A stretch of DNA of 64,000 bases from Sphingomonas sp. ATCC 31555 (GTDB lineage: Bacteria; Pseudomonadota; Alphaproteobacteria; Sphingomonadales; Sphingomonadaceae): contig NZ_ALBQ01000032.1 in the NCBI RefSeq assembly GCF_000282895.1, positions 45,945-109,944 on the forward strand, read 5' to 3'. Under the pieces are notes generated by a model that was not told the DNA's origin, ran no database searches, and was given only the letters and a program-made list of their open reading frames with translations. Both the position numbers and the translations under genes were made by a program. Position 1 is the first letter of the stretch, and each line of letters opens with the position of its first letter. Shown piece by piece: positions 15,945 through 24,729 of the stretch.

Positions 15945-18900
15945 ATGAACAGTATGAAGCGTTCCGCGCTACTGTCGCGCTCGGCGTCGGTGCTCGCCGT
16001 ATCTGCATGTTTGCTGATGCCATCGTTTGCGCAGGCACAAGCCGACAACGTTGCCACCGGTGCCGCGGCCACCCAGGAATCGGTTCAGGGCGAAGAAATC
16101 GTCGTCACCGGCATCCGCGCCAGCCTTGAGCGCTCGATCGCGATCAAGCGCGAAGCGCCTGGTATCGTCGACGCGATCTCCGCGGAAGATATCGGCAAGT
16201 TCCCGGACACCAACTTGGCCGAATCGCTGCAGCGTATTCCCGGCGTCTCGATCAACCGCACCAACGGCGAAGGCTCGCTGGTCACCGTGCGCGGCTTCGG
16301 CCCGAATTTCAACATGGTGACGTTGAACGGCCGCCAGCTCGCCGCCGCCAACGTGGCCGTGGTCGGTGGCGACCAGAACTCGGACGGTGCCCAGGGCACC
16401 ACCCGCTCGTTCGACTTCTCCAACCTCGCGACGGAAGGCGTCCGGACGCTCGAGGTCTATAAGACGGGCCGCGCCGCGGTGCCGTCGGGCGGCATCGGCG
16501 CGACCATCAACGTCATCACGCGCCGCCCGCTCGATAACAGCACGTCGGGCTTCAGCGGCAGCCTCGGCGCCAAGGCCGTGTACGACACCAGCGTCGACGG
16601 CTGTCTCGATTGCGGTTCGAAGGTGACTCCGGAATTTTCGGGCGTGATGAGCTGGAGCGATCCGGAGCAGCGCTTTGGCGTCAACCTGTTCGGCAGCTAT
16701 CAGAAGCGCAATTTCACGTCGATTTCGGCAACGTCGAACGACTGGAACATCATCCCGTACAGCACCTTCCTGACCGGCGGTTTCGCACGGAGCGGCGGCG
16801 CCTGCACGGGTGCCGCAACGCCGACCTGCACGGTCGTGAAGAACGCGCCGAGCAATCCGAACCAGCTCGTCGCGATCCCGAACGACAGCCGCTATCACTA
16901 TGCCGAGGGCAGCCGCGAACGCATCAATGGCCAGGCCACGGTGCAGTTCAAGCCGACCGACACGCTGACGCTGACCGCCGACGCGCTGTATGCGCAGAAC
17001 AAGCAGCGCGAAGAGCGTTCGGACGTGTCGAACTGGTTCAACCGCCCGTTCGACGAAGTCACGTTCGACAGCAACCCGACGGTGGCGACGGCAACCTATC
17101 TGCATGAAACCGGTCTGAAGGACGAAGGCTTCGAAGCGCAATCGCGCGCGCAGAAGAGCAAGATCGAGGACTACGGCCTGAATGCCAATTGGGAAATCAC
17201 GCCGACCCTCACGTTGAACCTCGATGGCCACATCAGCTCGGCGTCGAGCCGGCCGGACAACCCCAATGGCTATAGTTCGACGCTGATGGGCATGGGTGCC
17301 AACGTCGTGCAGTCGCACTCGGTGACCTATCTGTCCGGTATCCCGCAGCAGGATATCACCCTGGCACCGGGCACTGCGATCAACCTGAACACCGTCGGTT
17401 CGTCGATCGGCCGCACCCGCAGCTCGCTGCAGGACCAGAAGGTCAAGGAAATCCGCGCCGACTTCGGTTGGGATCTCGGCGACGGCAGCCGCTTCGACTT
17501 CGGCGGCAACTTCCGCAAGGTCGATACCACGCAGACCTATACCGAGCAGCAGCAGACGCTGGGTGACTGGGGCCTTGCCAACCCGGGCGACGTGCAGCGG
17601 CAGGCGCCGGGCGCGCTGCAGGCCTTCTGCCTCGTCTGCAAGTTCGAGCATTACAATCCCGGCTCGGATCCGGAGTCGCAGATCGCCTATCGTGGCAACG
17701 CTGCGAACATCTTCTCGGTGATGTCGCCCTTCTATGCCAATCGCGGCAACGCGCTGACCGTCAACAGCCGGGCAGACAACCGCGTCAAGGAAGACATCTG
17801 GGCAGCCTATGGCCAGCTTACCTGGAAGGGTGAGATCGGCAACGCACCGGCGCGTCTGGTCGGTGGCCTGCGCTACGAGCACACCAAGTCGCACACCACC
17901 TCGCTTACGGCGGTTCCGGCCGGCATCGAGTGGGATTCGGACAACGACTTCACGGTCGTTCTGTCGAACCAGAGCCAGTATCTGAGCGATGGCGGCAGCT
18001 ACGACAACATCCTGCCGCAGGTCGACTTCCAGGTCGAATTGCAGCGCAACCTGCTGGCACGCGTTTCGTACAGCAAGACGATCGCTCGTCCGAACTACAA
18101 CAACCTCTACACCTCCGTGACGGTGTTCGGTCCGCCGCGTCCCAGCATCAATGGCGGCATCCCCACGGCCAACACGGGTAACGCTCGCCTGCGTCCGCTG
18201 ATTTCGGACAATTTCGACGTGTCGCTGGAATGGTACTTCAAGCCGGACAGCTACATCTCGGCGTCGTTCTTCGACAAGCGCGTCCGCAACTTCATCGGCA
18301 ATGGCCAGTACAACTCGACCCTTTTCGACCTGCGTGATCCTACCTCTGCCGTGGCGGGAAGCCGTTCCGGCGTTGCGCGCGCGGCGTTGCAGGGCATCGG
18401 GGCGGATACCAGCGACGAAAACCTCTACGCGCTCACCTCGCTGATCCAGTCGACCGGATCGACGGCAGCGGCACTGTCGCAGTTCAGCGCACAGTACAAC
18501 GCGCAGACTCGCACGCTCGACCGCGCGTTCCTCCAGACGCTCAACAACGGTCCGCGTATCGTCGCCAATGGCACCGATGCCCTGTGGCAGTTCCAGGTGA
18601 CGCAGCCGATCAACAACAAGGATGCCGAAATTTACGGCGTCGAAGTTGCCGGCCAGTACTTCCTGGGTTCGACCGGGTTCGGCGTCGCGGCGCAATACAC
18701 GCTGGTACGCGGCAATGTCGGGTTCAACATCGGTGCCGATCCGTCGCAGGACCAGTTCGCGCTGGTCGGGCTGAGCGATACTGCCAGCGGTACGCTGATC
18801 TACGAGAAGAGCGGCATCTCCGCGCGTCTTGCTTATAACTGGCGCGGAAAGACCCTGTCGGGCATCAATCGGCAGAACTCGCGTAACCCCGAGTTCACCG

Positions 18901-19082
18901 CGCCATTCGGCCAGCTCGACATGAACATCAGCTACGAGATCACGCCGCAGATCGCCATCACGCTCGAAGGCATCAACCTTACCGAAGAGAGCGTGCGGAC
19001 CTATGCCCGCGACGAGAAGCAGCTTTGGTTCGCGCAGGAACTGGATCGCCGCTTCCTGCTCGGCGCTCGCTTCAAGTTCTGA
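15945..19082 (+). CDS. TonB-dependent receptor 1
   Basis: 1045-residue outer-membrane receptor. ATG 15945 has GGAGGGG just upstream; the earlier frame has no ribosome site. The signal peptide ends near AQAQA. The TonB box EEIVVTGIRAS follows, then the plug (DAISAEDIGKFPDTNLAESL, RIPGVSINRTNGEGSLVTVR) and a 22-strand barrel ending in RRFLLGARFKF with the terminal aromatic. It belongs to the large Xanthomonas/Caulobacter type that imports glycans or other bulky nutrients. SapC and cupin-8 genes follow after a terminator-like hairpin. The two 15-bp inverted sites and a TGACAAYATTGTY site upstream suggest double control. Confidence 0.93.
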   Translation: MNSMKRSALLSRSASVLAVSACLLMPSFAQAQADNVATGAAATQESVQGEEIVVTGIRASLERSIAIKREAPGIVDAISAEDIGKFPDTNLAESLQRIPGVSINRTNGEGSLVTVRGFGPNFNMVTLNGRQLAAANVAVVGGDQNSDGAQGTTRSFDFSNLATEGVRTLEVYKTGRAAVPSGGIGATINVITRRPLDNSTSGFSGSLGAKAVYDTSVDGCLDCGSKVTPEFSGVMSWSDPEQRFGVNLFGSYQKRNFTSISATSNDWNIIPYSTFLTGGFARSGGACTGAATPTCTVVKNAPSNPNQLVAIPNDSRYHYAEGSRERINGQATVQFKPTDTLTLTADALYAQNKQREERSDVSNWFNRPFDEVTFDSNPTVATATYLHETGLKDEGFEAQSRAQKSKIEDYGLNANWEITPTLTLNLDGHISSASSRPDNPNGYSSTLMGMGANVVQSHSVTYLSGIPQQDITLAPGTAINLNTVGSSIGRTRSSLQDQKVKEIRADFGWDLGDGSRFDFGGNFRKVDTTQTYTEQQQTLGDWGLANPGDVQRQAPGALQAFCLVCKFEHYNPGSDPESQIAYRGNAANIFSVMSPFYANRGNALTVNSRADNRVKEDIWAAYGQLTWKGEIGNAPARLVGGLRYEHTKSHTTSLTAVPAGIEWDSDNDFTVVLSNQSQYLSDGGSYDNILPQVDFQVELQRNLLARVSYSKTIARPNYNNLYTSVTVFGPPRPSINGGIPTANTGNARLRPLISDNFDVSLEWYFKPDSYISASFFDKRVRNFIGNGQYNSTLFDLRDPTSAVAGSRSGVARAALQGIGADTSDENLYALTSLIQSTGSTAAALSQFSAQYNAQTRTLDRAFLQTLNNGPRIVANGTDALWQFQVTQPINNKDAEIYGVEVAGQYFLGSTGFGVAAQYTLVRGNVGFNIGADPSQDQFALVGLSDTASGTLIYEKSGISARLAYNWRGKTLSGINRQNSRNPEFTAPFGQLDMNISYEITPQIAITLEGINLTEESVRTYARDEKQLWFAQELDRRFLLGARFKF

Positions 19083-19106
19083 GCGACGCGAATACCGTAG
19101 GAGAGG

Positions 19107-19136
19107 AAGGGCCGCTGCCATGTGCAGCGGCCCTTT
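19107..19136. terminator. hairpin terminator after TonB receptor 1
   Basis: AAGGGCCGCTGC pairs with GCAGCGGCCCTT over a five-base loop and is followed by TTT. It should reduce but may not stop transcription into the SapC gene 93 bases further on. Confidence 0.75.
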
Positions 19137-19228
19137 CGCTTGCCCGTTGAGAGGGCGGCGGCTTTCGGCCATGGTCGCCAAACCTGCGTCGGCGCGCCGA
19201 CCGCACGGGGAAAAGGAATAGAGTTCGC

Positions 19229-19951
19229 ATGACAAGACCGGTCGCACTCGACAATGTGCTGCACCAGGACCTTCGGGTCGCGTTCCGCTACGGTGCTGCG
19301 TTCGGCGACGCCGCCAATCAGTTGCTGATCTTCCCCACCGAGTTTGAGGCGGCCCAGCGCGAATTTCCCATACTGTTCCGCGAAGAGCCGCAGGAAGGGC
19401 TGCAGGCCGTGGTGCTGACCGGGCTGGATCGCGACGAAAATCTGTTTTTCGATGGGCAGCGTTGGACCAGTCGCTATGTGCCGGCGCTCCAGCAGCGCGG
19501 CCCGTTCTCGATCGGAATTCCCGGTGATGGGGCCGATCCGGACGAGGGGCCGACGGTTCATATTGATCTCGACGATCCCCGTGTGGGCGTGGACGATGGG
19601 GAGCCGCTGTTCCTCCCCCAGGGCGGTGCGAGCCCGTACCTGGAGCATGTGTCGAAGGTCCTCGGGCGGATTCACGCTGGCCTAGGCGCGGCTGCGCCGG
19701 TCTACGCACTGTTCCGTGAGCTCGACCTTCTCGAGGCCAATGCCATTGAAGTGACGCTGCATGGCGGACGGCGCTATGTGATCGAGGGATTCCAGATGTT
19801 GTCCCGCGAGCGGCTCGATGCGCTGCCCGTTGCCGATCTCGATCGGCTGCGTCAGGCCGGTCTGCTGGGCCAGGCCTATATGGTGGCCAGTTCGATCGGG
19901 AACATCAGCGCGCTGATCGAGCGCAAGAACGCGCAGGCAGCCGATCGGTGA
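19229..19951 (+). CDS. SapC family protein
   Basis: 240 residues matching the SapC family: an N-terminal HQDLRVAFRYGAAFGDAANQ, LLIFPTEFEAAQREFPILFR, and the C-terminal VYALFRELDLLEANAIEV. It has no signal peptide. The name comes from Campylobacter S-layer work, but in sphingomonads and Caulobacter these genes sit beside TonB receptors, cupin-8 genes and halogenase homologues, and their role is not established. The ATG at 19229 follows a GGGGAAAAGGA stretch. It overlaps the cupin gene by GTGA. Confidence 0.85.
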   Translation: MTRPVALDNVLHQDLRVAFRYGAAFGDAANQLLIFPTEFEAAQREFPILFREEPQEGLQAVVLTGLDRDENLFFDGQRWTSRYVPALQQRGPFSIGIPGDGADPDEGPTVHIDLDDPRVGVDDGEPLFLPQGGASPYLEHVSKVLGRIHAGLGAAAPVYALFRELDLLEANAIEVTLHGGRRYVIEGFQMLSRERLDALPVADLDRLRQAGLLGQAYMVASSIGNISALIERKNAQAADR

Positions 19952-20988
19952 ACCGGGTTGCCGCCTCCGCCCCGGCCGTGCAGGTGATCGAAAGCGTAGC
20001 GCCGGATGCGATCCCCTATGACGAATTGCTGGCAGGGCAGGCGCCGGTGATCCTAAAGGGCGTCGCCGCCGACTGGCCGCTGGTGCGCGCCGGGCGTGCC
20101 TCTGGCGACGCCGCGATGGACCTGCTGAAGCGCTTCGATGCTGGCCGGCCGGTCGTTGCCTTCCGGGGGGCGCCGGAGATTGGCGGCCGGTTCTTCTATA
20201 CCGAAGACGTGAGCGGCCTGAACTTCAGCGGCCGCCGCGAGCCGCTGTCGGCGCTGCTGGAGGAGATGCGCTCGCAGGTGGATGTGGCAGGCGCGCCCAG
20301 CTTCTATGTCGGCTCCACCGATCTCGATACCTATCTGCCCGGCTTACGCGAAGAGAACGACCTCGCACTCAACCATCCGATGTTCGCCGCGCATCCGCCG
20401 CTGGCGAGCATCTGGATCGGCAACCGCACGATCGCCAGCTGCCACTACGACATGTCGCACAATCTGGCGGTCTGCGCAGTTGGCCGGCGACGCTTCACAC
20501 TGTTCCCGCCGGATCAGGTGGCGAACCTGTATCCGGGTCCGCTGGAACCGACGCCGGGCGGCCAGGTCGTAAGCATGGTCGATTTCGCGGCGCCCGATTT
20601 CGAGCGCTTCCCCGGATTTCGGGATGCGATGGCGACCGCGCAGGTGGCCGAGATGGAAGCGGGCGACCTGCTTTTTTACCCCGCCATGTGGTGGCACCAT
20701 GTGGAGGCGCTGGGGCCGTTCAACGTGCTGGTGAACTATTGGTGGAATACCAGCCCCGCCTGGCTGGACACGCCGCAACTGACACTGCTGCACGCACTGC
20801 TCAGCCTGCGCGACCGCCCGGCAGCGGAGAAGCGCGCTTGGCAGGCGCTGTTCGACTATTATGTATTCGGCGCGCCGGAGCGGGCGGGCGCGCATCTGCC
20901 CCAGGCGGCGCGGGGGCCGCTGGCCCCGATCGACGCGGTGCAGGCACGAAGGCTGCGTGCGCAGCTGCTGAACCGGCTCAACCGCTAG
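19948..20988 (+). CDS. cupin-8 (JmjC-like) Fe(II)/2-oxoglutarate oxygenase
   Basis: 346 residues, GTG start overlapping the SapC stop. The double-stranded beta-helix shows the HxD metal pair in CHYDMSHNLAVCAVGRRRFT near residues 168-187 and LFPPDQVANLYPGPLEPTP. The distal histidine is in MWWHHVEALGPFNVLVNYWW near residues 249-268. This is the family of JmjC hydroxylases acting on protein or small-molecule side chains. A paralogue with the same landmarks lies at 53104-54129 beside four halogenase homologues. Cytoplasmic; substrate unknown. Confidence 0.87.
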   Translation: MNRVAASAPAVQVIESVAPDAIPYDELLAGQAPVILKGVAADWPLVRAGRASGDAAMDLLKRFDAGRPVVAFRGAPEIGGRFFYTEDVSGLNFSGRREPLSALLEEMRSQVDVAGAPSFYVGSTDLDTYLPGLREENDLALNHPMFAAHPPLASIWIGNRTIASCHYDMSHNLAVCAVGRRRFTLFPPDQVANLYPGPLEPTPGGQVVSMVDFAAPDFERFPGFRDAMATAQVAEMEAGDLLFYPAMWWHHVEALGPFNVLVNYWWNTSPAWLDTPQLTLLHALLSLRDRPAAEKRAWQALFDYYVFGAPERAGAHLPQAARGPLAPIDAVQARRLRAQLLNRLNR

Positions 20989-21063
20989 CAATTCCGCCCG
21001 ACGGCCGGTCGCCGTGCCGCAGCCCTCTATAATGGACGGAGTGGTCCGAGGGGCGAGTTTGGC

Positions 21064-22122
21064 GTGACACGATTGGCTTTGGTGATGATCGCCCGCAACG
21101 AGGCGCGCTGCATCGCGCGCTGCCTCGAAAGCGCGCGCGCCCATGTCGATCGCATGATCGTACTCGACACCGGATCGACCGACGATACCCGCGCCATTGC
21201 CGCCGGGTGCGGCGCGCAGGTGCATGATTTCGTCTGGTGCGACGATTTCGCCGCTGCCCGCAACGCCGCGCTCGATTGTTCCGATGCGGACTGGAATCTC
21301 ATCCTAGACGCCGACGAATGGCTGATCGGCAGCGCCGAGGCGCTCGGGCCGGCAATGCTGTTCCCTGCGGCGACGCCGGCGCCGCGCTTCGTGGGCTGCG
21401 TGCGGATCTGCAACGAAACGGTCGAGTCCGAGCCGACCCGCCGCTTCCTTCCACGCATCCTGCCACGAGGCGTGCGCTATTCCGGCCGCATTCACGAGCA
21501 TCCCGTATCCGATCTGCCCTTCGTGCCGCTGGCGTTGACGATCGGGCATGACGGCTATGTCGCCGCCCAGCTCGCGCGCAAGCAAGGGCGCAACCAGGCG
21601 CTGCTGGAACGCGCGCTCGTCGATGCGCCCGGCGATGCCTATCTCTGGTATCAGCTGGGGCGCGAGCAGCTGGTGCGCGGCGACGCAGCCGGCGCTGCGG
21701 ACTCGCTGCGTACCGCCTATCGCGGCGCCGCGCCCGATGCGCCCTATCGTCATGCGATCGTCGTATCGATGATTCAGGCGCTCAAACAGGCGGAGCGGTT
21801 TGAGGAGGCCCTGACGCTGGTCGATGCCGAACAGGCGGCCTGGCTGAACTCGCCCGACTTCTTCTTTGCCGTGGCGGATCTGTATCTGGATTGGGCAAGC
21901 CGCAATCCCACCATCGCGTTCGATCAGCTGCTGCCGGTGGCAGAGGGGGCGTGGCTGCGCTGCCTCTCGATCGGCGAACAGCCGCAGCTCGACGGATCGG
22001 TGCCGGGCTGTGGCAGCTATCTCGCCGCCGGCAATCTTGCACTGCTGTACCAGGGGCTGGGCATCACCGATAAGGCGGCGGAGTTCGCCGCGCTGGAACA
22101 GACGTTGCGCACCGCCGCCTGA
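21064..22122 (+). CDS. GT2 glycosyltransferase with TPR-like C-terminus
   Basis: 352 residues from a GTG with GAGGGG upstream. The GT-A fold is shown by ALVMIARNEARCIARCLESA, IVLDTGSTDDT, and the DxD-type ILDADEWL near residue 83. From about residue 190 the protein is helical with tetratricopeptide-like repeats (DAYLWYQLGREQLVRGDAAG). Such GT2-TPR proteins glycosylate proteins or extend glycans. It lies 75 bases after the cupin gene and may share its transcript. Confidence 0.82.
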   Translation: MTRLALVMIARNEARCIARCLESARAHVDRMIVLDTGSTDDTRAIAAGCGAQVHDFVWCDDFAAARNAALDCSDADWNLILDADEWLIGSAEALGPAMLFPAATPAPRFVGCVRICNETVESEPTRRFLPRILPRGVRYSGRIHEHPVSDLPFVPLALTIGHDGYVAAQLARKQGRNQALLERALVDAPGDAYLWYQLGREQLVRGDAAGAADSLRTAYRGAAPDAPYRHAIVVSMIQALKQAERFEEALTLVDAEQAAWLNSPDFFFAVADLYLDWASRNPTIAFDQLLPVAEGAWLRCLSIGEQPQLDGSVPGCGSYLAAGNLALLYQGLGITDKAAEFAALEQTLRTAA

Positions 22123-22185
22123 CGGCTTGCAGAACGGCCTGTCGCACGCGGGCTTGACCAAAGCCGATCCTCCCGACAGTCTTTT

Positions 22186-22201
22186 GTGCAACCGGTGTCA
22201 A
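22186..22201. promoter_or_regulatory. pectin-regulon operator, site A
   Basis: GTGCAACCGGTGTCAA, a near-palindrome centred on ACCGGT, lies 24 bases before the GH28 start codon. It shares its right half with the other sites at 23685, 27470 and 32971. Confidence 0.6.
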
Positions 22202-22225
22202 AGGCCGGCATGCAGGAGAGGATTG

Positions 22226-23650
22226 ATGTCGTTCACGCCTTCTCGTCGCGCGCTTCTTGGTCAGGCCGGCGCGGGTGCCGTCGCATCGCTGCTGCCGCGC
22301 TCGGCGCGTGCCGAGGATGCCGATCCCTGGCTGCGAGCTGCGGCGATCGCCCGCGCCGTGCAGCCGCCGGTGTTTCCGCAGCGCGATTTCGATGTGGTGC
22401 AGTTCGGTGCCCGTGGCGATGGCACCACGTTGAACACCCAGGCCATCGCCCGCGCGATCAGCGCCTGTGCGGCGGCCGGCGGTGGTCGCGTGGTCGTGCC
22501 CGCGGGACGGTTCCTTACCGGGGCGGTGCACCTGCAATCGAAGGTGAACCTGCATCTCCAGGCGGGGGCGACGCTGCTCTTCTCCACCGATCCCGCTCAT
22601 TATCCGCTCGTCTTCACGCGGTGGGAGGGGATCGAGTTGATGAACTATTCGCCGCTCGTCTACGCCTATCGCCAGCGCGACATTGCGATCACCGGCCAAG
22701 GCACGCTGGACGGGCAGGGCAGCGCCCGCGACTGGTGGTCGTGGAAAGGGCCCTGGGGCGGGACGACCGATCATGGCTGGGGCGACGGCATGCCGGACCA
22801 GCGCAAGGCGCGCGCGATCCTGTTCGACATGGCCGAGCGTCGCGTGCCAGTGGAAAAGCGAGTATTCGGCGACGGTGCCTTCCTGCGCCCGGCCTTTGTC
22901 CAGCCCTATGACTGCGAGAATGTGTTGATCGAGGGAGTGAAGCTGCGCGGCTCCCCCTTTTGGCAGATCCACCCGGTGCTGTGCCGCAACCTGATCGTCC
23001 GCGGGGTCGACGTGATGGGGCATGGGCCGAACAATGATGGCTGCGATCCTGAATCGGTGGACGGCGCACTGATCGAAGGCTGCAGCTTCGACACGGGCGA
23101 CGATTGCATCGCTATCAACTCGGGCCGCAACGAGGATGGGCGGCGCCTCGCCCGGCCGGCGCAGAACATCCTGATCCGCGATTGCCGGATGCGGCAGGGG
23201 CATGGCGGGGTGGTGGTGGGATCGCAGATCTCCGGCGGTGCCCGCTGGGTGTTCGCCGAACGCTGCACGATGGACAGCCCCGATCTGTGGTATGCAATCC
23301 GCTTCAAAAACAATGCGTTACGGGGCGGGCTGCTCGAGAATTTCCATTACCGGGATATCGATGTAGGGCAGGTCAGCCGCGCGGCCGTGACGTGCGACTT
23401 CAACTATGAGGAAGGTGCCAATGGCCGTTTTGTCCCGCACTTGCGCCATGTGGTGATCGAGCGGCTGCGCGCGAAAAACGCGGTACGTGTTTTGGACAGC
23501 CAGGGTCTGCCCGGTGCTCCGGTGACGGACATTCTGTTCCGCGACTGTCGCTTCGACGGCGTTACCGAACCCAGCATCGTTCGCTACACCGAAAGGCTGC
23601 GGCTGGAGGATGTGCGCGTGAACGGGGCATTGGTATCCGGGCTTGCATGA
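22226..23650 (+). CDS. GH28 polygalacturonase, Tat-exported
   Basis: 474 residues; ATG 22226 has AGGAGAG six bases upstream. The twin-arginine signal is SRRALLGQAGAGAVASLLPR. The right-handed beta-helix carries the GH28 catalytic set: GPNNDGCDPESVDG (first Asp), DTGDDCIAINSG (Asp pair), QGHGGVVVGSQ (His) and IRFKNN (the RIK-like motif). It should hydrolyse galacturonan oligomers in the periplasm. A palindrome centred on ACCGGT lies just upstream. It begins the pectin region, and its products can be taken up by the transporter at 24730. Confidence 0.92.
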   Translation: MSFTPSRRALLGQAGAGAVASLLPRSARAEDADPWLRAAAIARAVQPPVFPQRDFDVVQFGARGDGTTLNTQAIARAISACAAAGGGRVVVPAGRFLTGAVHLQSKVNLHLQAGATLLFSTDPAHYPLVFTRWEGIELMNYSPLVYAYRQRDIAITGQGTLDGQGSARDWWSWKGPWGGTTDHGWGDGMPDQRKARAILFDMAERRVPVEKRVFGDGAFLRPAFVQPYDCENVLIEGVKLRGSPFWQIHPVLCRNLIVRGVDVMGHGPNNDGCDPESVDGALIEGCSFDTGDDCIAINSGRNEDGRRLARPAQNILIRDCRMRQGHGGVVVGSQISGGARWVFAERCTMDSPDLWYAIRFKNNALRGGLLENFHYRDIDVGQVSRAAVTCDFNYEEGANGRFVPHLRHVVIERLRAKNAVRVLDSQGLPGAPVTDILFRDCRFDGVTEPSIVRYTERLRLEDVRVNGALVSGLA

Positions 23651-23684
23651 CGCCGCGGCCGCGCAAGAACGTTGACGCGTGATG

Positions 23685-23700
23685 TTGACACCGGTATCAA
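23685..23700. promoter_or_regulatory. pectin-regulon operator, site B
   Basis: TTGACACCGGTATCAA is the best of the four copies, with one mismatch between arms. It precedes the FAH-family gene and the transporter by 206 bases. Apart from it I see nothing in the 255-base gap. Confidence 0.65.
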
Positions 23701-23905
23701 ATTGTACCGCGGCGCCGGCATTCTTTGGAGCGGGTCGGCGGAGAGACCTTCACCCGGGAACCGGCATGTCCGGATCCTTCCACCTGGCGTTCCGGCCTGC
23801 CTCGGCAGGCCAGAGCGCGCTCGTAATCGCTGCGCGCAAGGCAGACGGCGCGCCCCTGCCAGGCGGCTGTGGCGCGATGGACGACTGACGAAAGGGAAAA
23901 GAACA

Positions 23906-24696
23906 TTGTCGGAGCAAGCGACGGCGGAAACCATCGCCCAGGCTTTCGTGGCAGCGCGACGCGCCAAGCAGGGGTTTGCCGATTATCCAGGCGCGATGCC
24001 GGCGACGCTGGCGGAGGCTTATGCCATCCAGGCAGAGGCGATAGCGCTGTTCGGTGCGCCCATCGCCGGGTGGAAAGTCGGGCGCGTGCCGGACGGTCTG
24101 GTGGAGCGCTATGGCGCGAACCGGCTGGCCGGGCCGATCTTCGCGGGCAGCGTGGTCTGGGCAGACGCAGAGGAGCAGCCGGAAATGCCGGTCTTCCGCA
24201 ACGGCTTCGGTGCGGCCGAGGCGGAGTATCTTGCGCGGCTGGGGCCGCTGCCGGCCAGCTTTGATCGGGCGTGGACCAACGCCGATGTGCTGCCGTACAT
24301 CGCGGAGCTGCGCGTCGGCATTGAAATCGCCAGCTCGCCCTTCGCTGGCATCAACGAACACGGCCCGGCCGTAACGGTATCGGACTTCGGAAACAATAAC
24401 GGCTTGCTGATCGGATACGGTATATCTTCTGAAGAGGATTTCCTAAGCTGGCCGGTATCGCTATCGATCGACGGGGAAGTAGCCGGCACGGGTACGGCGG
24501 GGGAATGCTCGACGGGCCGATCGGGGCGGTACGCTTCCTGTTCGAACTGGCGGCCCGGCAGGGTCTGCCGCTGTCGGAAGGGCAGTGGATTTCAACCGGC
24601 GCCGTCACCGGCGTCCACCCGGTCCGGCCGGGGGCGAAGGTGGAGGCACGGTTCGGGTCGGGCAGGTGCGTGGAATGCAGGATCGGAATCGCCTGA
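23906..24696 (+). pseudogene. 2-keto-4-pentenoate hydratase-like (FAH family), frameshifted
   Basis: A TTG at 23906, after AAAGGGA, opens a frame with the FAH-family hydratase pattern: AEAYAIQAEAIALFGAPIAG, GWKVGRVP, AEAEYLARLG and LRVGIEIASSPF. The frame breaks at a run of five G at 24499-24503. The family C-terminus resumes one frame over as MLDGPIGAVRFLFELAARQG and GQWISTGAVTGVHPV, ending at 24696. One extra base in the G-run would restore about 263 residues, the normal length. The break is either a real inactivating deletion or a base-calling error. The intact enzyme would hydrate or tautomerise a 2-keto acid in sugar-acid breakdown. Confidence 0.8.
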
Positions 24697-24729
24697 TTCC
24701 GGGTACGACCGAATGGGATTGGAGAGGTG

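Noticed and set aside
15969..19709. Very long open reverse-strand frame antisense to TonB receptor 1
   Set aside because: It is a codon-bias shadow of a high-GC gene. The forward frame has a signal peptide, TonB box and plug motifs; the reverse frame has Arg/Ala/His-rich sequence with no recognisable domain.
23679..23888. 69-residue forward frame in the gap after GH28
   Set aside because: It starts inside the ACCGGT operator, lacks a ribosome site and resembles nothing.
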